NCBI RefSeq assembly: GCF_001083785.1
Contig: NZ_LAVL01000007.1
Location: 62,001-126,000, forward strand
DNA from: Nonomuraea sp. SBT364
GTDB lineage: Bacteria > Actinomycetota > Actinomycetes > Streptosporangiales > Streptosporangiaceae
Direction: 5' to 3'
DNA length: 64,000 nt
This document shows, piece by piece, positions 9,173 to 16,564 of this stretch (its first letter is position 1; every line of letters begins with the position of its first letter). A model generated the notes under the pieces. It saw only the letters and a program-made list of their open reading frames with translations. It was not told the origin of the DNA and searched no databases. A program made the position numbers and the translations under genes.

Positions 9173-9997
9173 ATGGCCTACCTGCCTGTCGGCGTCGACC
9201 ACGGCCATACCCCGGTCGAGCTCTGCTTCGAGGACTACGGTGACGGTCGTCCCGTGGTCCTGCTCCATGACTGGCCGCTGTCCAGACATATGTGGGCGGC
9301 ACAACTGGCCGCGCTGGTGGAGGCCGGGTATCGCGTGATCACCTACGACCGCCGGGGATTCGGCGACTCCACCCGTCCCTGGGGCGGCTACGACTACGAC
9401 ACCCTGGCCGGCGATCTCCGTGCGGTGCTTGAGAGGTTGGAGCTGAGCGACGCGACGCTGGTGGGAGCGGGGATGGGCGCAGCGGAAATCGCACGCTATC
9501 TCACCCGGTACGGCCCGGCGGGGATCGCGGGGACCGTCCTGGTGGGGGCCGCGCTGCCGTACCTGTATCGCTCCTACGGCAACCCACAGGGCCCCTGGAC
9601 CCACGAGCATTTCGACCATCTCAGGGCGCGGCTGGGCACCGACAGGTTCACCATGCTCGACTACTACGTGACCCGGATGTTCCGGGCCGGCGACCGCGTA
9701 CTGCTGAGCGACCTCCACCGCGGCCACTACCGCGACCAGGGAGCCGTCGCGTCCCCGCAGGCGCTCGACGCCGGGCTGGCAACGCTGGCGCGCAGCGATC
9801 TGCGCGCCGAACTCGCCCTTCCGGTGCCGACGCTGATCATCCACGGCGAGCACGACGAGATCACCCCGTTCGCGGCCACCGGCGCGCGGATCGGCTCCGC
9901 TGACGTGGAGGTGATCCAGGACGCGCCGCACGGCTGCCAGGCCACGCACCCCCTGCGCTTCAACCGCACGCTGCTCCAGTTCCTTGCCGGCAGCTGA
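9173..9997 (+). CDS. Haloperoxidase-like alpha/beta hydrolase with Gly in place of the nucleophile Ser
   Basis: A 274-residue protein of the non-haem chloroperoxidase/esterase type. The oxyanion region VVLLHDWPLS, the D of GEHDEITPF and the H of APHG are at the expected places. The nucleophile elbow, normally GFSMGGGE, reads GAGMGAAE. Codon GGG at 9470-9472 (Gly100) takes the position of the catalytic Ser. The rest of the fold is intact, so the protein may be non-catalytic, perhaps a ligand-binding or receptor-like protein, or may use different chemistry. It follows the LAL regulator by 34 bases with ribosome site GGAAAGGAAG. Its 3' end is 12 bases from the converging SDR remnant. Confidence 0.82.
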   Translation: MAYLPVGVDHGHTPVELCFEDYGDGRPVVLLHDWPLSRHMWAAQLAALVEAGYRVITYDRRGFGDSTRPWGGYDYDTLAGDLRAVLERLELSDATLVGAGMGAAEIARYLTRYGPAGIAGTVLVGAALPYLYRSYGNPQGPWTHEHFDHLRARLGTDRFTMLDYYVTRMFRAGDRVLLSDLHRGHYRDQGAVASPQALDAGLATLARSDLRAELALPVPTLIIHGEHDEITPFAATGARIGSADVEVIQDAPHGCQATHPLRFNRTLLQFLAGS

Positions 9998-10009
9998 CGC
10001 GGCGGGCGC

Positions 10010-10575
10010 TTACCGAGTCTGGTCGGTCGGCCGGACGAGGATCTTGTTGATCGCGACGTGTTCCGGCTCCTGCCGCAGCGGCTCGGCGAAGGCGGTGACA
10101 CCGAACTTCGTCGCGGAGTAGACCGCGTCGCCCGCCGACGCCATCCGGCCCGAGGTCGAGGAGACCTGCACGACCGTGCCCCTGCGTTCCAGCAGGTAAG
10201 GCAGCGCCGCATGGACCACGAACATCGACCCGAGCAGGTTGGTCTCGACCATGCGTACCCACTCCGCAGTGTCCGCGCCCTCGATCGGACCGGCGAGCAT
10301 GACTCCCGCGTTGTTCACCAGGATGTCCAGGGCGCCGAAGTGCTCGACGGTCTTCGCGACCGCGGCCCGCGCCGATGCTTGGTCGGTCACGTCCAGCCCC
10401 AGCGCCGGCATCTCGCTGGCCGCCATGTCCACAGCGTGTCCAGCCGGGCGACGCGGCGGGCTCCGACGACCACCTTGGCTCCCTCGGCCGCAAGGGCCAG
10501 AGCAGTGGCCTCGCCTATGCCCGACGACGCGCCGGTGATGAGGACGACTCTCCCCTCCAACGTGTCGCTCATCAC
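10010..10575 (-). pseudogene. SDR oxidoreductase with a frameshift and an internal deletion
   Basis: The first ~48 codons ([28 protein letters not shown]) are in one frame. The rest ([31 protein letters not shown]) continues in another, so a frameshift lies near 10430. The active-site YSATK is present, but about 60 residues are missing between AFAEPLRQE and the family's C-terminal VAINKILVRPT. That junction is in frame. Start is GTG 10575 or ATG 10572, overlapping the stop of the ECF sigma gene (GTGATGA), so the two were translationally coupled. ECF41 sigma factors are commonly linked to redox enzymes. The product as it stands should be non-functional. Confidence 0.8.
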
Positions 10576-11207
10576 GCACTCCTTCTCATGGTGATGTCGG
10601 CGGCGAGAAACACTTCCAGCTCAGCCAGGTCGCCGGTCCGCGTCGCATCGAGAAACACCTGCACGAGGCGCTGATACTCGGTGATGTCCACCGGCCTGCG
10701 TCGCCCGGTCTCGATGCGTTCGCGGGCTCGCCGTACGAGCTGCCGCGCATACGCCGCGTCCAGGTGAAGGACCTCGGAGATGCGCCGGTAGGGGTAGTCG
10801 AAAGCCTTGCGCAGGAGGTAGGCGGCCCGCTCGGCGGGCGACAGCTTCTCCAGCAGCACCCGGACCGCGAGGTCTACGGCCTCATGCTGCTCGGCCGCCG
10901 AATCAGGACCGGCGCTGTCGTCGTTCCTTTCGGCCAGCCAGGGGCCGGGGAACGTCTCACGACGCATGCGCGCGGACTGGACGACGTTGAGAGAGAGCCT
11001 GACGGTGGTCTTCGCGAGGAACGCGGGCGCGTTGACGATGGCCGAGCGGTCGGCGCGTTCCCACCGCAGCCATGTCTCCTGCACCACGTCCTCGGCCTCA
11101 CCCGCGTCCCCGAGATAGCGGTAGGCGATCGCGAAGAGCCGCGGTCGTGTGGTGATGAACGCAGCTTCGCGGTTGACGTTCTCCGTGAAAGGGCCGATGG
11201 GGATCAT
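10572..11207 (-). CDS. ECF41/SigJ-like sigma factor lacking its C-terminal SnoaL-like domain
   Basis: A 211-residue RNA polymerase sigma factor. Sigma-2 region [23 protein letters not shown] is broken only by normal variation, and a sigma-4 helix-turn-helix spans [15 protein letters not shown] to [13 protein letters not shown]. This group normally carries about 90 further residues of a SnoaL-like domain that tunes activity. Here it stops right after the linker ([20 protein letters not shown], then seven residues). In ECF41 factors, removal of part of this extension is reported to change activity, so the product may be hyperactive or inert. ATG 11207 follows GGAGAG. A probable autoregulated promoter is at 11266-11292. 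Confidence 0.75.
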   Translation of the reverse strand: MIPIGPFTENVNREAAFITTRPRLFAIAYRYLGDAGEAEDVVQETWLRWERADRSAIVNAPAFLAKTTVRLSLNVVQSARMRRETFPGPWLAERNDDSAGPDSAAEQHEAVDLAVRVLLEKLSPAERAAYLLRKAFDYPYRRISEVLHLDAAYARQLVRRARERIETGRRRPVDITEYQRLVQVFLDATRTGDLAELEVFLAADITMRRSA

Positions 11208-11265
11208 TCGTCTCTCCAGCTGAGGGCCTGCATCAGTCGGAGCCCAGCAAACGCCCGACGAGGCC

Positions 11266-11292
11266 GGACGACATCGCACGGATGCTTGACAT
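11266..11292 (-). promoter_or_regulatory. Probable ECF41-type promoter of the sigma gene
   Basis: On the minus strand TGTCAAGC, then ATC, CGTGCGATGT and CGTCC. ECF41 promoters are described with a TGTCACA-like -35 and a CGTC -10. Here the two boxes are TGTCAAG and CGTC, with 14 bases between. The start codon is about 60 bases downstream. This is the usual autoregulation of ECF41 genes. Confidence 0.5.
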
Positions 11293-11345
11293 CCGGGCGG
11301 AACGCCAGGCGACGATGCCGGCCGCGCGCCGCGAGGGGCGGTGCG

Positions 11346-11372
11346 ATCTCAAGTCTTCGTGCGATGTGTGCC
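11346..11372 (+). promoter_or_regulatory. Second copy of the ECF41-type element, facing the secreted hydrolase
   Basis: On the plus strand TCTCAAGT, CTT, CGTGCGATGT, GTGCC and GGCC. It aligns base for base with the minus-strand copy at 11266-11292, including the flanking GGCC. The two copies diverge, one toward the sigma gene and the other toward the hydrolase starting at 11476, leaving a 5' leader of roughly 100 bases. Confidence 0.45.
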
Positions 11373-11475
11373 GGCCACCGCGCTGAAACCGTGGAGCACG
11401 CACCGACAGAGGAGGTCGCCGGCGCACCCGGCACCCTCACCGGCCGTGATTCATCCCTTAACGAAAGGTCTCGTC

Positions 11476-12294
11476 ATGCGTCATCGACCGTCCGTCTGGC
11501 AGAGCGCCGCCGCCGCTCTCGGCCTGGCCGCCGTCACGCTGTCCACCGCTCCCGCCATGGCCGGCACCGCCGAGGGCACCCGGCCCACGGTGGTGCTGGT
11601 CCACGGCGCCTTCGCCGACGCAAGCAGCTGGGACAGGGTCACCGCCCAACTGCAGCGGCGCGGCTACCCGGTCGTAGCGGCCCCCAACCCGCTGCGCACC
11701 CTGTCAGGGGACGCCGCCTACATCGCGAGCATCCTCAAGAGCATTCCCGGCAAGGTGATCCTGGTCGGCCACTCCTACGGCGGCGTCGTGATCACCAACG
11801 CCGCCCGCGACGCCGGCAATGTGAAGGCCCTGGTGTACGTCGCGGCGTTCCTGCCGGACAAGGGCGAGAGCACAGAGACCGTGCTGGACCCCGAGAAGTT
11901 TCCCGGCAGCCTGCTCGGCCCGGCCACGCTCGACCAGCGCCCGTACACCGACGCGGCGGGCGAAGGCGTCGACCTGTACATCAAGCAGGCCAGCTTCCCC
12001 GAGGTGTTCGCCGCCGACCTGCCCGCCGACACGGCCCGACGGATGGCAGTGGCCCAGCGTCCCTTCGGCGTGGGCGCCTACACCGGCGTCTCGGGCGCCC
12101 CGGCCTGGAAGAAGATCCCCAGCTGGGTCATCGTCAGCGGCGAGGACAAGGCCATCGCGCCCGCAGGTCAGCGGTGGATGGCCGCGCGGGCCAAGGCTCG
12201 CACCATCGAGGTGAAGTCCTCGCACGCCATGTCGCTGAGCCACCCGTCCGCCATCACCGACGTCATCGTCGAAGCCGACCGCCGTACCCGTTAA
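11476..12294 (+). CDS. Secreted alpha/beta hydrolase (salicylate-esterase/EstC-like)
   Basis: A 272-residue protein with an N-terminal Sec signal (AALGLAAVTLSTAPAMA, cleavage near residue 30 after AMA). The hydrolase core has VLVHGAFADASSW, nucleophile elbow GHSYGG, Asp in SGEDKAI and His in SSHAMSLSHP, so the Ser-Asp-His triad is complete. It belongs to the small-ester hydrolase group found in many actinomycetes; the substrate is unknown. ATG 11476 follows GAAAGG. The upstream ECF41-like element suggests it belongs to the sigma factor's regulon. A strong hairpin at 12297-12346 ends the transcript. Confidence 0.85.
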   Translation: MRHRPSVWQSAAAALGLAAVTLSTAPAMAGTAEGTRPTVVLVHGAFADASSWDRVTAQLQRRGYPVVAAPNPLRTLSGDAAYIASILKSIPGKVILVGHSYGGVVITNAARDAGNVKALVYVAAFLPDKGESTETVLDPEKFPGSLLGPATLDQRPYTDAAGEGVDLYIKQASFPEVFAADLPADTARRMAVAQRPFGVGAYTGVSGAPAWKKIPSWVIVSGEDKAIAPAGQRWMAARAKARTIEVKSSHAMSLSHPSAITDVIVEADRRTR

Positions 12295-12296
12295 CA

Positions 12297-12346
12297 GCCG
12301 GAGAGGGCCGGCCCGCCCGTCGTCACGGGCGCGGCGGCCCTCCGGC
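12297..12346 (+). terminator. Hairpin terminator after the secreted hydrolase
   Basis: Arms GCCGGAGAGGGCCG and CGGCCCTCCGGC pair with one bulged A. An inner CCCG/CGGG hairpin fills the loop. There is no U-tract, as is common in GC-rich actinomycetes. Confidence 0.6.
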
Positions 12347-12368
12347 GTCGAGCACACAGGTGGCGACC

Positions 12369-12635
12369 ATGGACATCGAACCGAGGCTGACACTCCGCTG
12401 GGCCGACCGCGGGGCCTGCCGGAACAGCGATCCCGACCTGTTCTTCCCGCTCACCTGGGACGGCAGGCCCGCCCCGCACACCGCCATGGCCCGGCGGATC
12501 TGCATGAGCTGCCCGGTGCGCGTACCCTGCCTGACCTGGGCTGTCGAGACCGGTGAGCCGGAAGGCATGTGGGGCGGCACCACACCGGACGAGCGTCGCC
12601 GCATGCGCTCCAGGCGGCTCAAGAAGACCGGCTGA
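12369..12635 (+). CDS. WhiB-family iron-sulfur regulator
   Basis: An 88-residue Wbl protein. Four cysteines are in the family pattern: GACRNSDPDLFFP, then CMSCPVRVPC, which together hold a [4Fe-4S] cluster. The turn motif GMWGG and a basic tail RRRMRSRRLKK for DNA contact follow. Wbl proteins bind the sigma-70 region 4 of the main sigma factor and respond to redox state or nitric oxide in developmental and stress responses. The order and spacing are complete. It lies next to Ohr and universal stress genes, fitting an oxidative-stress neighbourhood, but is a separate transcription unit between two hairpins. The subclass (WhiB1-7) cannot be fixed. Confidence 0.92.
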   Translation: MDIEPRLTLRWADRGACRNSDPDLFFPLTWDGRPAPHTAMARRICMSCPVRVPCLTWAVETGEPEGMWGGTTPDERRRMRSRRLKKTG

Positions 12636-12643
12636 CCTCCTGC

Positions 12644-12677
12644 ATGTGGCGCCGTCCGTTTCCGGACGGCGCCACAT
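12644..12677. terminator. Bidirectional terminator between whiB-like and ohr genes
   Basis: A perfect 15-base stem (ATGTGGCGCCGTCCG with its complement) closes a TTTC loop. It lies between two convergent genes and can serve both. Confidence 0.85.
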
Positions 12678-12695
12678 TGTCGTGCCGGGGGTGCC

Positions 12696-13172
12696 CTAAG
12701 AGGCAAGGCTGATGGTGGCGGGGATGCCCTGTTTGGTCATCTTCGCGTACGGGCACAGCGCCGTCGCCTGAGCGAGCAGCGGGGCTGCCTGCTCGCTCTC
12801 GACTCCGGGCCAGGACACGACGAGATCGGCGTGCAGTTCATGACCGCCGTCAGCGGGATCACGGCCGAAGGCGACGGTCGCCTCCACCGTGATGTGTTCG
12901 GGGTCGAGGAGGTGCCGCCGGGCCGGCATGCTGAGGGCACCGTGGAAGCAGGCGGCGTATCCGGCGGCGAAGAGCTGCTCCGGGTTCGGACCCGGGTTGT
13001 CACCGCCCATCTCTTCGGGAAGCCGCAGTTCCAAGGAGAGCATGCCGTCGGTGGAGCGAGCTTGGCCGGAGGCCCGGCCGTGAGCGAAGCCGCCACCGGC
13101 CACGGCGACGCGCGTGGTGTAGAGCGGCTTGAACGCCTCGTGCTGTTTGCTGTTCACCGGTGTTTCCTTCAA
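12696..13172 (-). CDS. ohr: Organic hydroperoxide resistance protein (Ohr/OsmC family)
   Basis: A 158-residue thiol peroxidase that reduces organic hydroperoxides in the cytoplasm. The two redox cysteines are visible: one in FAAGYAACFHGAL and the other in TALCPYAKMTKQ near the C-terminus. The conserved Arg in SGQARSTDG and the ending IPATISL are also present. Length is that of the family. It overlaps the end of the universal stress protein gene by 4 bases (ATGA), so the two are translationally coupled. Regulation is probably by a redox sensor such as OhrR, but none is adjacent. Confidence 0.92.
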   Translation of the reverse strand: MKETPVNSKQHEAFKPLYTTRVAVAGGGFAHGRASGQARSTDGMLSLELRLPEEMGGDNPGPNPEQLFAAGYAACFHGALSMPARRHLLDPEHITVEATVAFGRDPADGGHELHADLVVSWPGVESEQAAPLLAQATALCPYAKMTKQGIPATISLAS

Positions 13173-13963
13173 AAGACCCGGATGACCGCCACAGGGCAGG
13201 TGGCGTGGCTCAGGACCGCCTGGCTGACCGAACCCTGCAGAAGTGCGCGGAGCCCATGACGCTGGTGCGAGCCGACCACGAGCAGGGACGCCCCGGAAGC
13301 GGGGCGCGCCAGCGCCTTGCCCGGGCGGCCGGTCAGCCTCTCCTGGCCGACCGTGACCGACGGGAAGCGCTCACGCCACGTCCCCAGGTCGTGTTCGGGC
13401 ACGGCCGGCCCGCCGCCGGCATGCGCCAGCGTCAGGGCATTCGTGGTCCGCGAGGCATGAGCGAAGGCGAACGCGAGCAGCGCCTCGCTCTCGTCATGGT
13501 CGGCGACACCCACCACGACGGGCCCCTTCGGCGTGACATGCCCGCGCACGACCACGACCGGGCAGGCGGCCTCAGCCCTGAGCCTGGCACCGACCGAGCT
13601 CAGCAGCAGGCTTCCGACCTCGCCGAGGCCGTGACTGCCCACAACGAGCAGCCCCGCCTGACGGGACCGGCTCAGCAGCGCGTTGACCGGCACGGCCTCA
13701 GGCAGACCGGTGGTCACCTCGATACCGGGCGCGACCACACGCGCACGCGTCACGGCCGTGTTCAGGATGCGTTCGGCGTCGTGCCGGAGACCGCCCTCAG
13801 GCGGGCCTCCCGGCGCAGGGCCGAGAGGCACCCCGAGCAGCGGCCAGACGAAGGCATGGAGGATCTCCAGCGGCCGACTCCGGCGTTCTGCCTCGGCGGC
13901 GGCCCACTCCACGGCCCGCAGGCCGTTCTCGGAGTCGTCCACACCTACGACTACAGCGCTCAT
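13169..13963 (-). CDS. Universal stress protein with two Usp domains
   Basis: A 264-residue tandem Usp protein. The first domain starts VVVGVDDSENGLRAVEWAA and ends with LLVVGSHGLGEVGSLLLSSV. The second starts GPVVVGVADHDESEALLAF and ends LLVVGSHQRHGLRALL, followed by CPVAVIR. The G-2x-G-9x-G(S/T) ATP-binding pattern is recognisable in the first domain and weaker in the second. Usp proteins help survival under stress or dormancy. It is first in a two-gene operon with ohr (ATGA overlap). Confidence 0.9.
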   Translation of the reverse strand: MSAVVVGVDDSENGLRAVEWAAAEAERRSRPLEILHAFVWPLLGVPLGPAPGGPPEGGLRHDAERILNTAVTRARVVAPGIEVTTGLPEAVPVNALLSRSRQAGLLVVGSHGLGEVGSLLLSSVGARLRAEAACPVVVVRGHVTPKGPVVVGVADHDESEALLAFAFAHASRTTNALTLAHAGGGPAVPEHDLGTWRERFPSVTVGQERLTGRPGKALARPASGASLLVVGSHQRHGLRALLQGSVSQAVLSHATCPVAVIRVF

Positions 13964-13990
13964 CGATGTTCCTATCTCGTTTGCCGCCGG

Positions 13991-15055
13991 TTATTCGACG
14001 AGCTTTCCCGTGGCCGAGACCTCGCGCATGAGCGCGGCGATCTCGGCCGGAATCGGAGGGAGGGTCTCCCGCCGTACCGATCCGGGACCGGACCACACAA
14101 GGTTGACCTGCAGCTCGGGGTCGGGCTCCGGATAGTCGGAGCGGTTGTGGCAGCCACGGGTCTCGCGGCGTTCGAGCGCGGCCTCGATCGTCGCGCGGCC
14201 GTCCTCGTCACGCACCACTCCGGCGTGTTCCGTCATGAGGTCGCGGAGGCTCGCTGTAGCGCCCGCACGTTCTCCGGGCCGTCGGCGGCGAGAAGTCCGT
14301 CCACCTCCGAACGTGCGTCGCCGACCGCCTCGGCCGAGCGGCGCTGCGCATCCAGCCCCGCGGAGTAGCCGGCCGCTGCCTGTCCCACGATCCGGCCGAG
14401 AACGAGCAGTTCGATGAGGGAGTTGCCGCCCAGGCGGTTGGCGCCGTGCAGGCCGCTGGCCGCCTCCCCGATCGCGTACAGGCCATCGACGCCCGTGCCG
14501 TGGTCCTCGGGCCGCACCCAGACCCCGCCCATCGAGTAGTGGGCGGTCGGCGCGATCTCGATCGGCTCCTTGGTGATGTCGAGCATCTGCAGTTCCAGAA
14601 GCGTCTGGTAGACGTGCGGCAGGTGCGACACGTCCAGCCAGACGCCGCCGTTGGCGGTTCCCCGGCCCTGTTTGATCTCCGTGTACAGGGTGCCGGCCGC
14701 GTTCTCGGGTGCGATCAGGCCGGAGGGGGGAAACTGCACCAGTTCGGGGTCCCGGATGCGGCAACCAGCGAGTACGGCGAGACGGAAAGGAGTCTTCGGT
14801 GTTCTCGTCTCTCCGGGAGGAGGTACGCCGCCAGATCCGGGTGTGGCCTCCGGCGGCGAGGATCACCGCGTCGGCATGGATGACGTAGCGGCTGCCATCG
14901 GTCAGGTCGAACCCGTACGCGCCGAAGACCGCGTTGTCCCGGGTGAGGATGCGCGTGATGTACACGGTGTCGAACTCGATGGCGGCTCGCAGGCCGGCTC
15001 CTCCCGTGCCGATGACCAGGACGGACGTGGCAATCCGATGCTCCGTGGAATGCAT
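13991..15055 (-). pseudogene. Collapsed fumarate reductase/succinate dehydrogenase flavoprotein subunit
   Basis: Recognisable blocks of FrdA/SdhA in the right order: VLVIGTGGAGLRAAIE (FAD), FGAYGFDLTDGS, ILAAGGHTRIWRRTS, IAPTAHYSMGGVWV, GEAASGLHGANRLGGNS, RGCHNRSDYPEPDP and TGKLVE at the end. The remnant is 354 codons against about 560-580 normally. One extra T in a T-run near 14786-14788 shifts frame after ENTEDSF, and a one-base loss near 14250 shifts it back. Whole blocks are missing after AAIEF, after AAGTL, after SHLP and after VVRDEDG. The last stretches of each block are well conserved, so the loss is recent or stepwise. The iron-sulfur subunit gene is absent nearby. Confidence 0.85.
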
Positions 15056-15138
15056 GGCGCTCCTTGACCCGTTCGAAGAAGGCCCTCATGAACAAGACAG
15101 AACGGCACGGCGAGGTGTGACACGCCCGGTGTCCTCGG

Positions 15139-16368
15139 TCACCCAGGACCGGCATGGCGTGCCGCCGTCCTGGCCGCGATGGCCGTCGGCCAGATCGCGA
15201 CGGCGACCAGCAGAACGCAGCTCGCCGAGATCACCGCGACCACGCCGGCCACACCGATCCAGGGCGTCGCGAGCGGCAGCGCCAGGACGACGACGCAGCC
15301 CACAACCGCCCTGGGCGGGATGACGGGCCTCGCGAGGACCAGCGCGTGCGTCACCTGCAGCAGGACGAGATATGCGCAGACCGGGATGGCGACCGCGTAG
15401 CCGAGCGCCACGGGCGATGCCACGACCTCCTGCCCGCTCTGTTCCACCGCCACTTCGAGTCCGGCGCCGAGGGCGGCCAGGGCGGCGAAGACGCCGTAGT
15501 GGCCGTATCCCCACAGGTACGACCGATGGCGGCGATCGCTGAGCCCCTCACCCGCCTGCACCAGGAAGTACAGCCACCACAGCGCGAACAGCAGAACGAG
15601 GCCGGAGCCGGCGATGACGACGAGGGTGCCGCTGATCCCGCCGGCTCCGAGCGCCCCTTCCACTCCCCTGCTCGCCGCCAGCACGCTTTCACCGAGCAAG
15701 ATGATCGTGAACAGGCCATAGCGCTCGGCGATGTGGTGCGGGTGCCACGTGGTGGGCCGCACCCGTTCCGCCCACCGCGGCACGGCGAGCTCCAGGACAA
15801 CCAAGCAGACGAAGATCGGCAGCCCTGACGAAGCGGGCAGCCCGCCCTTCTCCACCAGGAAGAACCGGAGGATCCACGCCAGTTGCAGGACCGCGATGCC
15901 GCCGGCGTAGCGCAGCGCGGTGCGCCGGCTCGCCCGATCCTCGACTGCGGCCCGCAGCCATTGGACGACGAGCCCCGCCCTCATGATGAGGTAGCCCAGC
16001 GTGACGATGCCGAAATCAGCCTCGCCGGCCGCGGCGGGCACGCCGGCGGCCAGCACCAGCACCCCGGCCATCTGCAGCATGGTCAGCAGCCGATAGGCGA
16101 CGTCGTCGGTGTCGTAGGACGAGGCGAACCAGGTGAAGTTCATCCACGCCCACCAGATCGCGAAGAACACCTGCAGGAACGGGAGCAGCCCGGCCAGGCC
16201 ATGACCGTCCGCGAGGTCGTGCGCGAACCGCGCGGTGACGGCGGCGACCGCGACCACGAACGTGAGGTCGAACAGGAGCTCCAGCTGGCTCGCAGCGCGG
16301 TGCGGCTCGTCAACGGGGCGAGCGCTCATCCTGACCCTGATGCGGATGGCGGTGTTAGCTGGTGGCAA
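15139..16368 (-). CDS. LtrA-family integral membrane protein
   Basis: A 409-residue protein of the low-temperature-requirement A family with about 11-12 hydrophobic segments. The family start is ELLFDLTFVVAVAAV, followed by WWAWMNFTWFASSYD and the AERYGLFTIILLGESVL box. The function of the family is not established; membership in Listeria gave the name. I chose TTG 16368, which follows AGGAGGG by 5 bases. ATG 16329 has no comparable site. An inverted repeat lies 28-45 bases before this start. It is the only intact gene between the frdA remnant and the flavin oxidoreductase. Confidence 0.85.
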   Translation of the reverse strand: MPPANTAIRIRVRMSARPVDEPHRAASQLELLFDLTFVVAVAAVTARFAHDLADGHGLAGLLPFLQVFFAIWWAWMNFTWFASSYDTDDVAYRLLTMLQMAGVLVLAAGVPAAAGEADFGIVTLGYLIMRAGLVVQWLRAAVEDRASRRTALRYAGGIAVLQLAWILRFFLVEKGGLPASSGLPIFVCLVVLELAVPRWAERVRPTTWHPHHIAERYGLFTIILLGESVLAASRGVEGALGAGGISGTLVVIAGSGLVLLFALWWLYFLVQAGEGLSDRRHRSYLWGYGHYGVFAALAALGAGLEVAVEQSGQEVVASPVALGYAVAIPVCAYLVLLQVTHALVLARPVIPPRAVVGCVVVLALPLATPWIGVAGVVAVISASCVLLVAVAIWPTAIAARTAARHAGPG

Positions 16369-16395
16369 GGTCGCCCTCCTGTCGCTCCGTGAATC

Positions 16396-16413
16396 TGTCT
16401 CGCTAGCAAGACA
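16396..16413. promoter_or_regulatory. Inverted repeat upstream of ltrA-like gene
   Basis: TGTCTCGCTAGCAAGACA is an 18-base dyad with one mismatched pair, centred on GCTAGC. It resembles TetR-family operators (TGTCT...AGACA) and lies just upstream of the TTG start, where a repressor would block transcription. Confidence 0.45.
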
Positions 16414-16564
16414 GGACAGCGCTCCGTTCTGTGACAAGAGATACGAGCAAGGGCTCAGGCGGTGGCCTCGTGCAGGAAGCTGCTCTCATCGGCCGGATCG
16501 CTCGAGGAGAGCCGGCCGAACGGGCGGCGTATCTGCTCAGGCCCTGCCACCTCCACCCGGCCGT

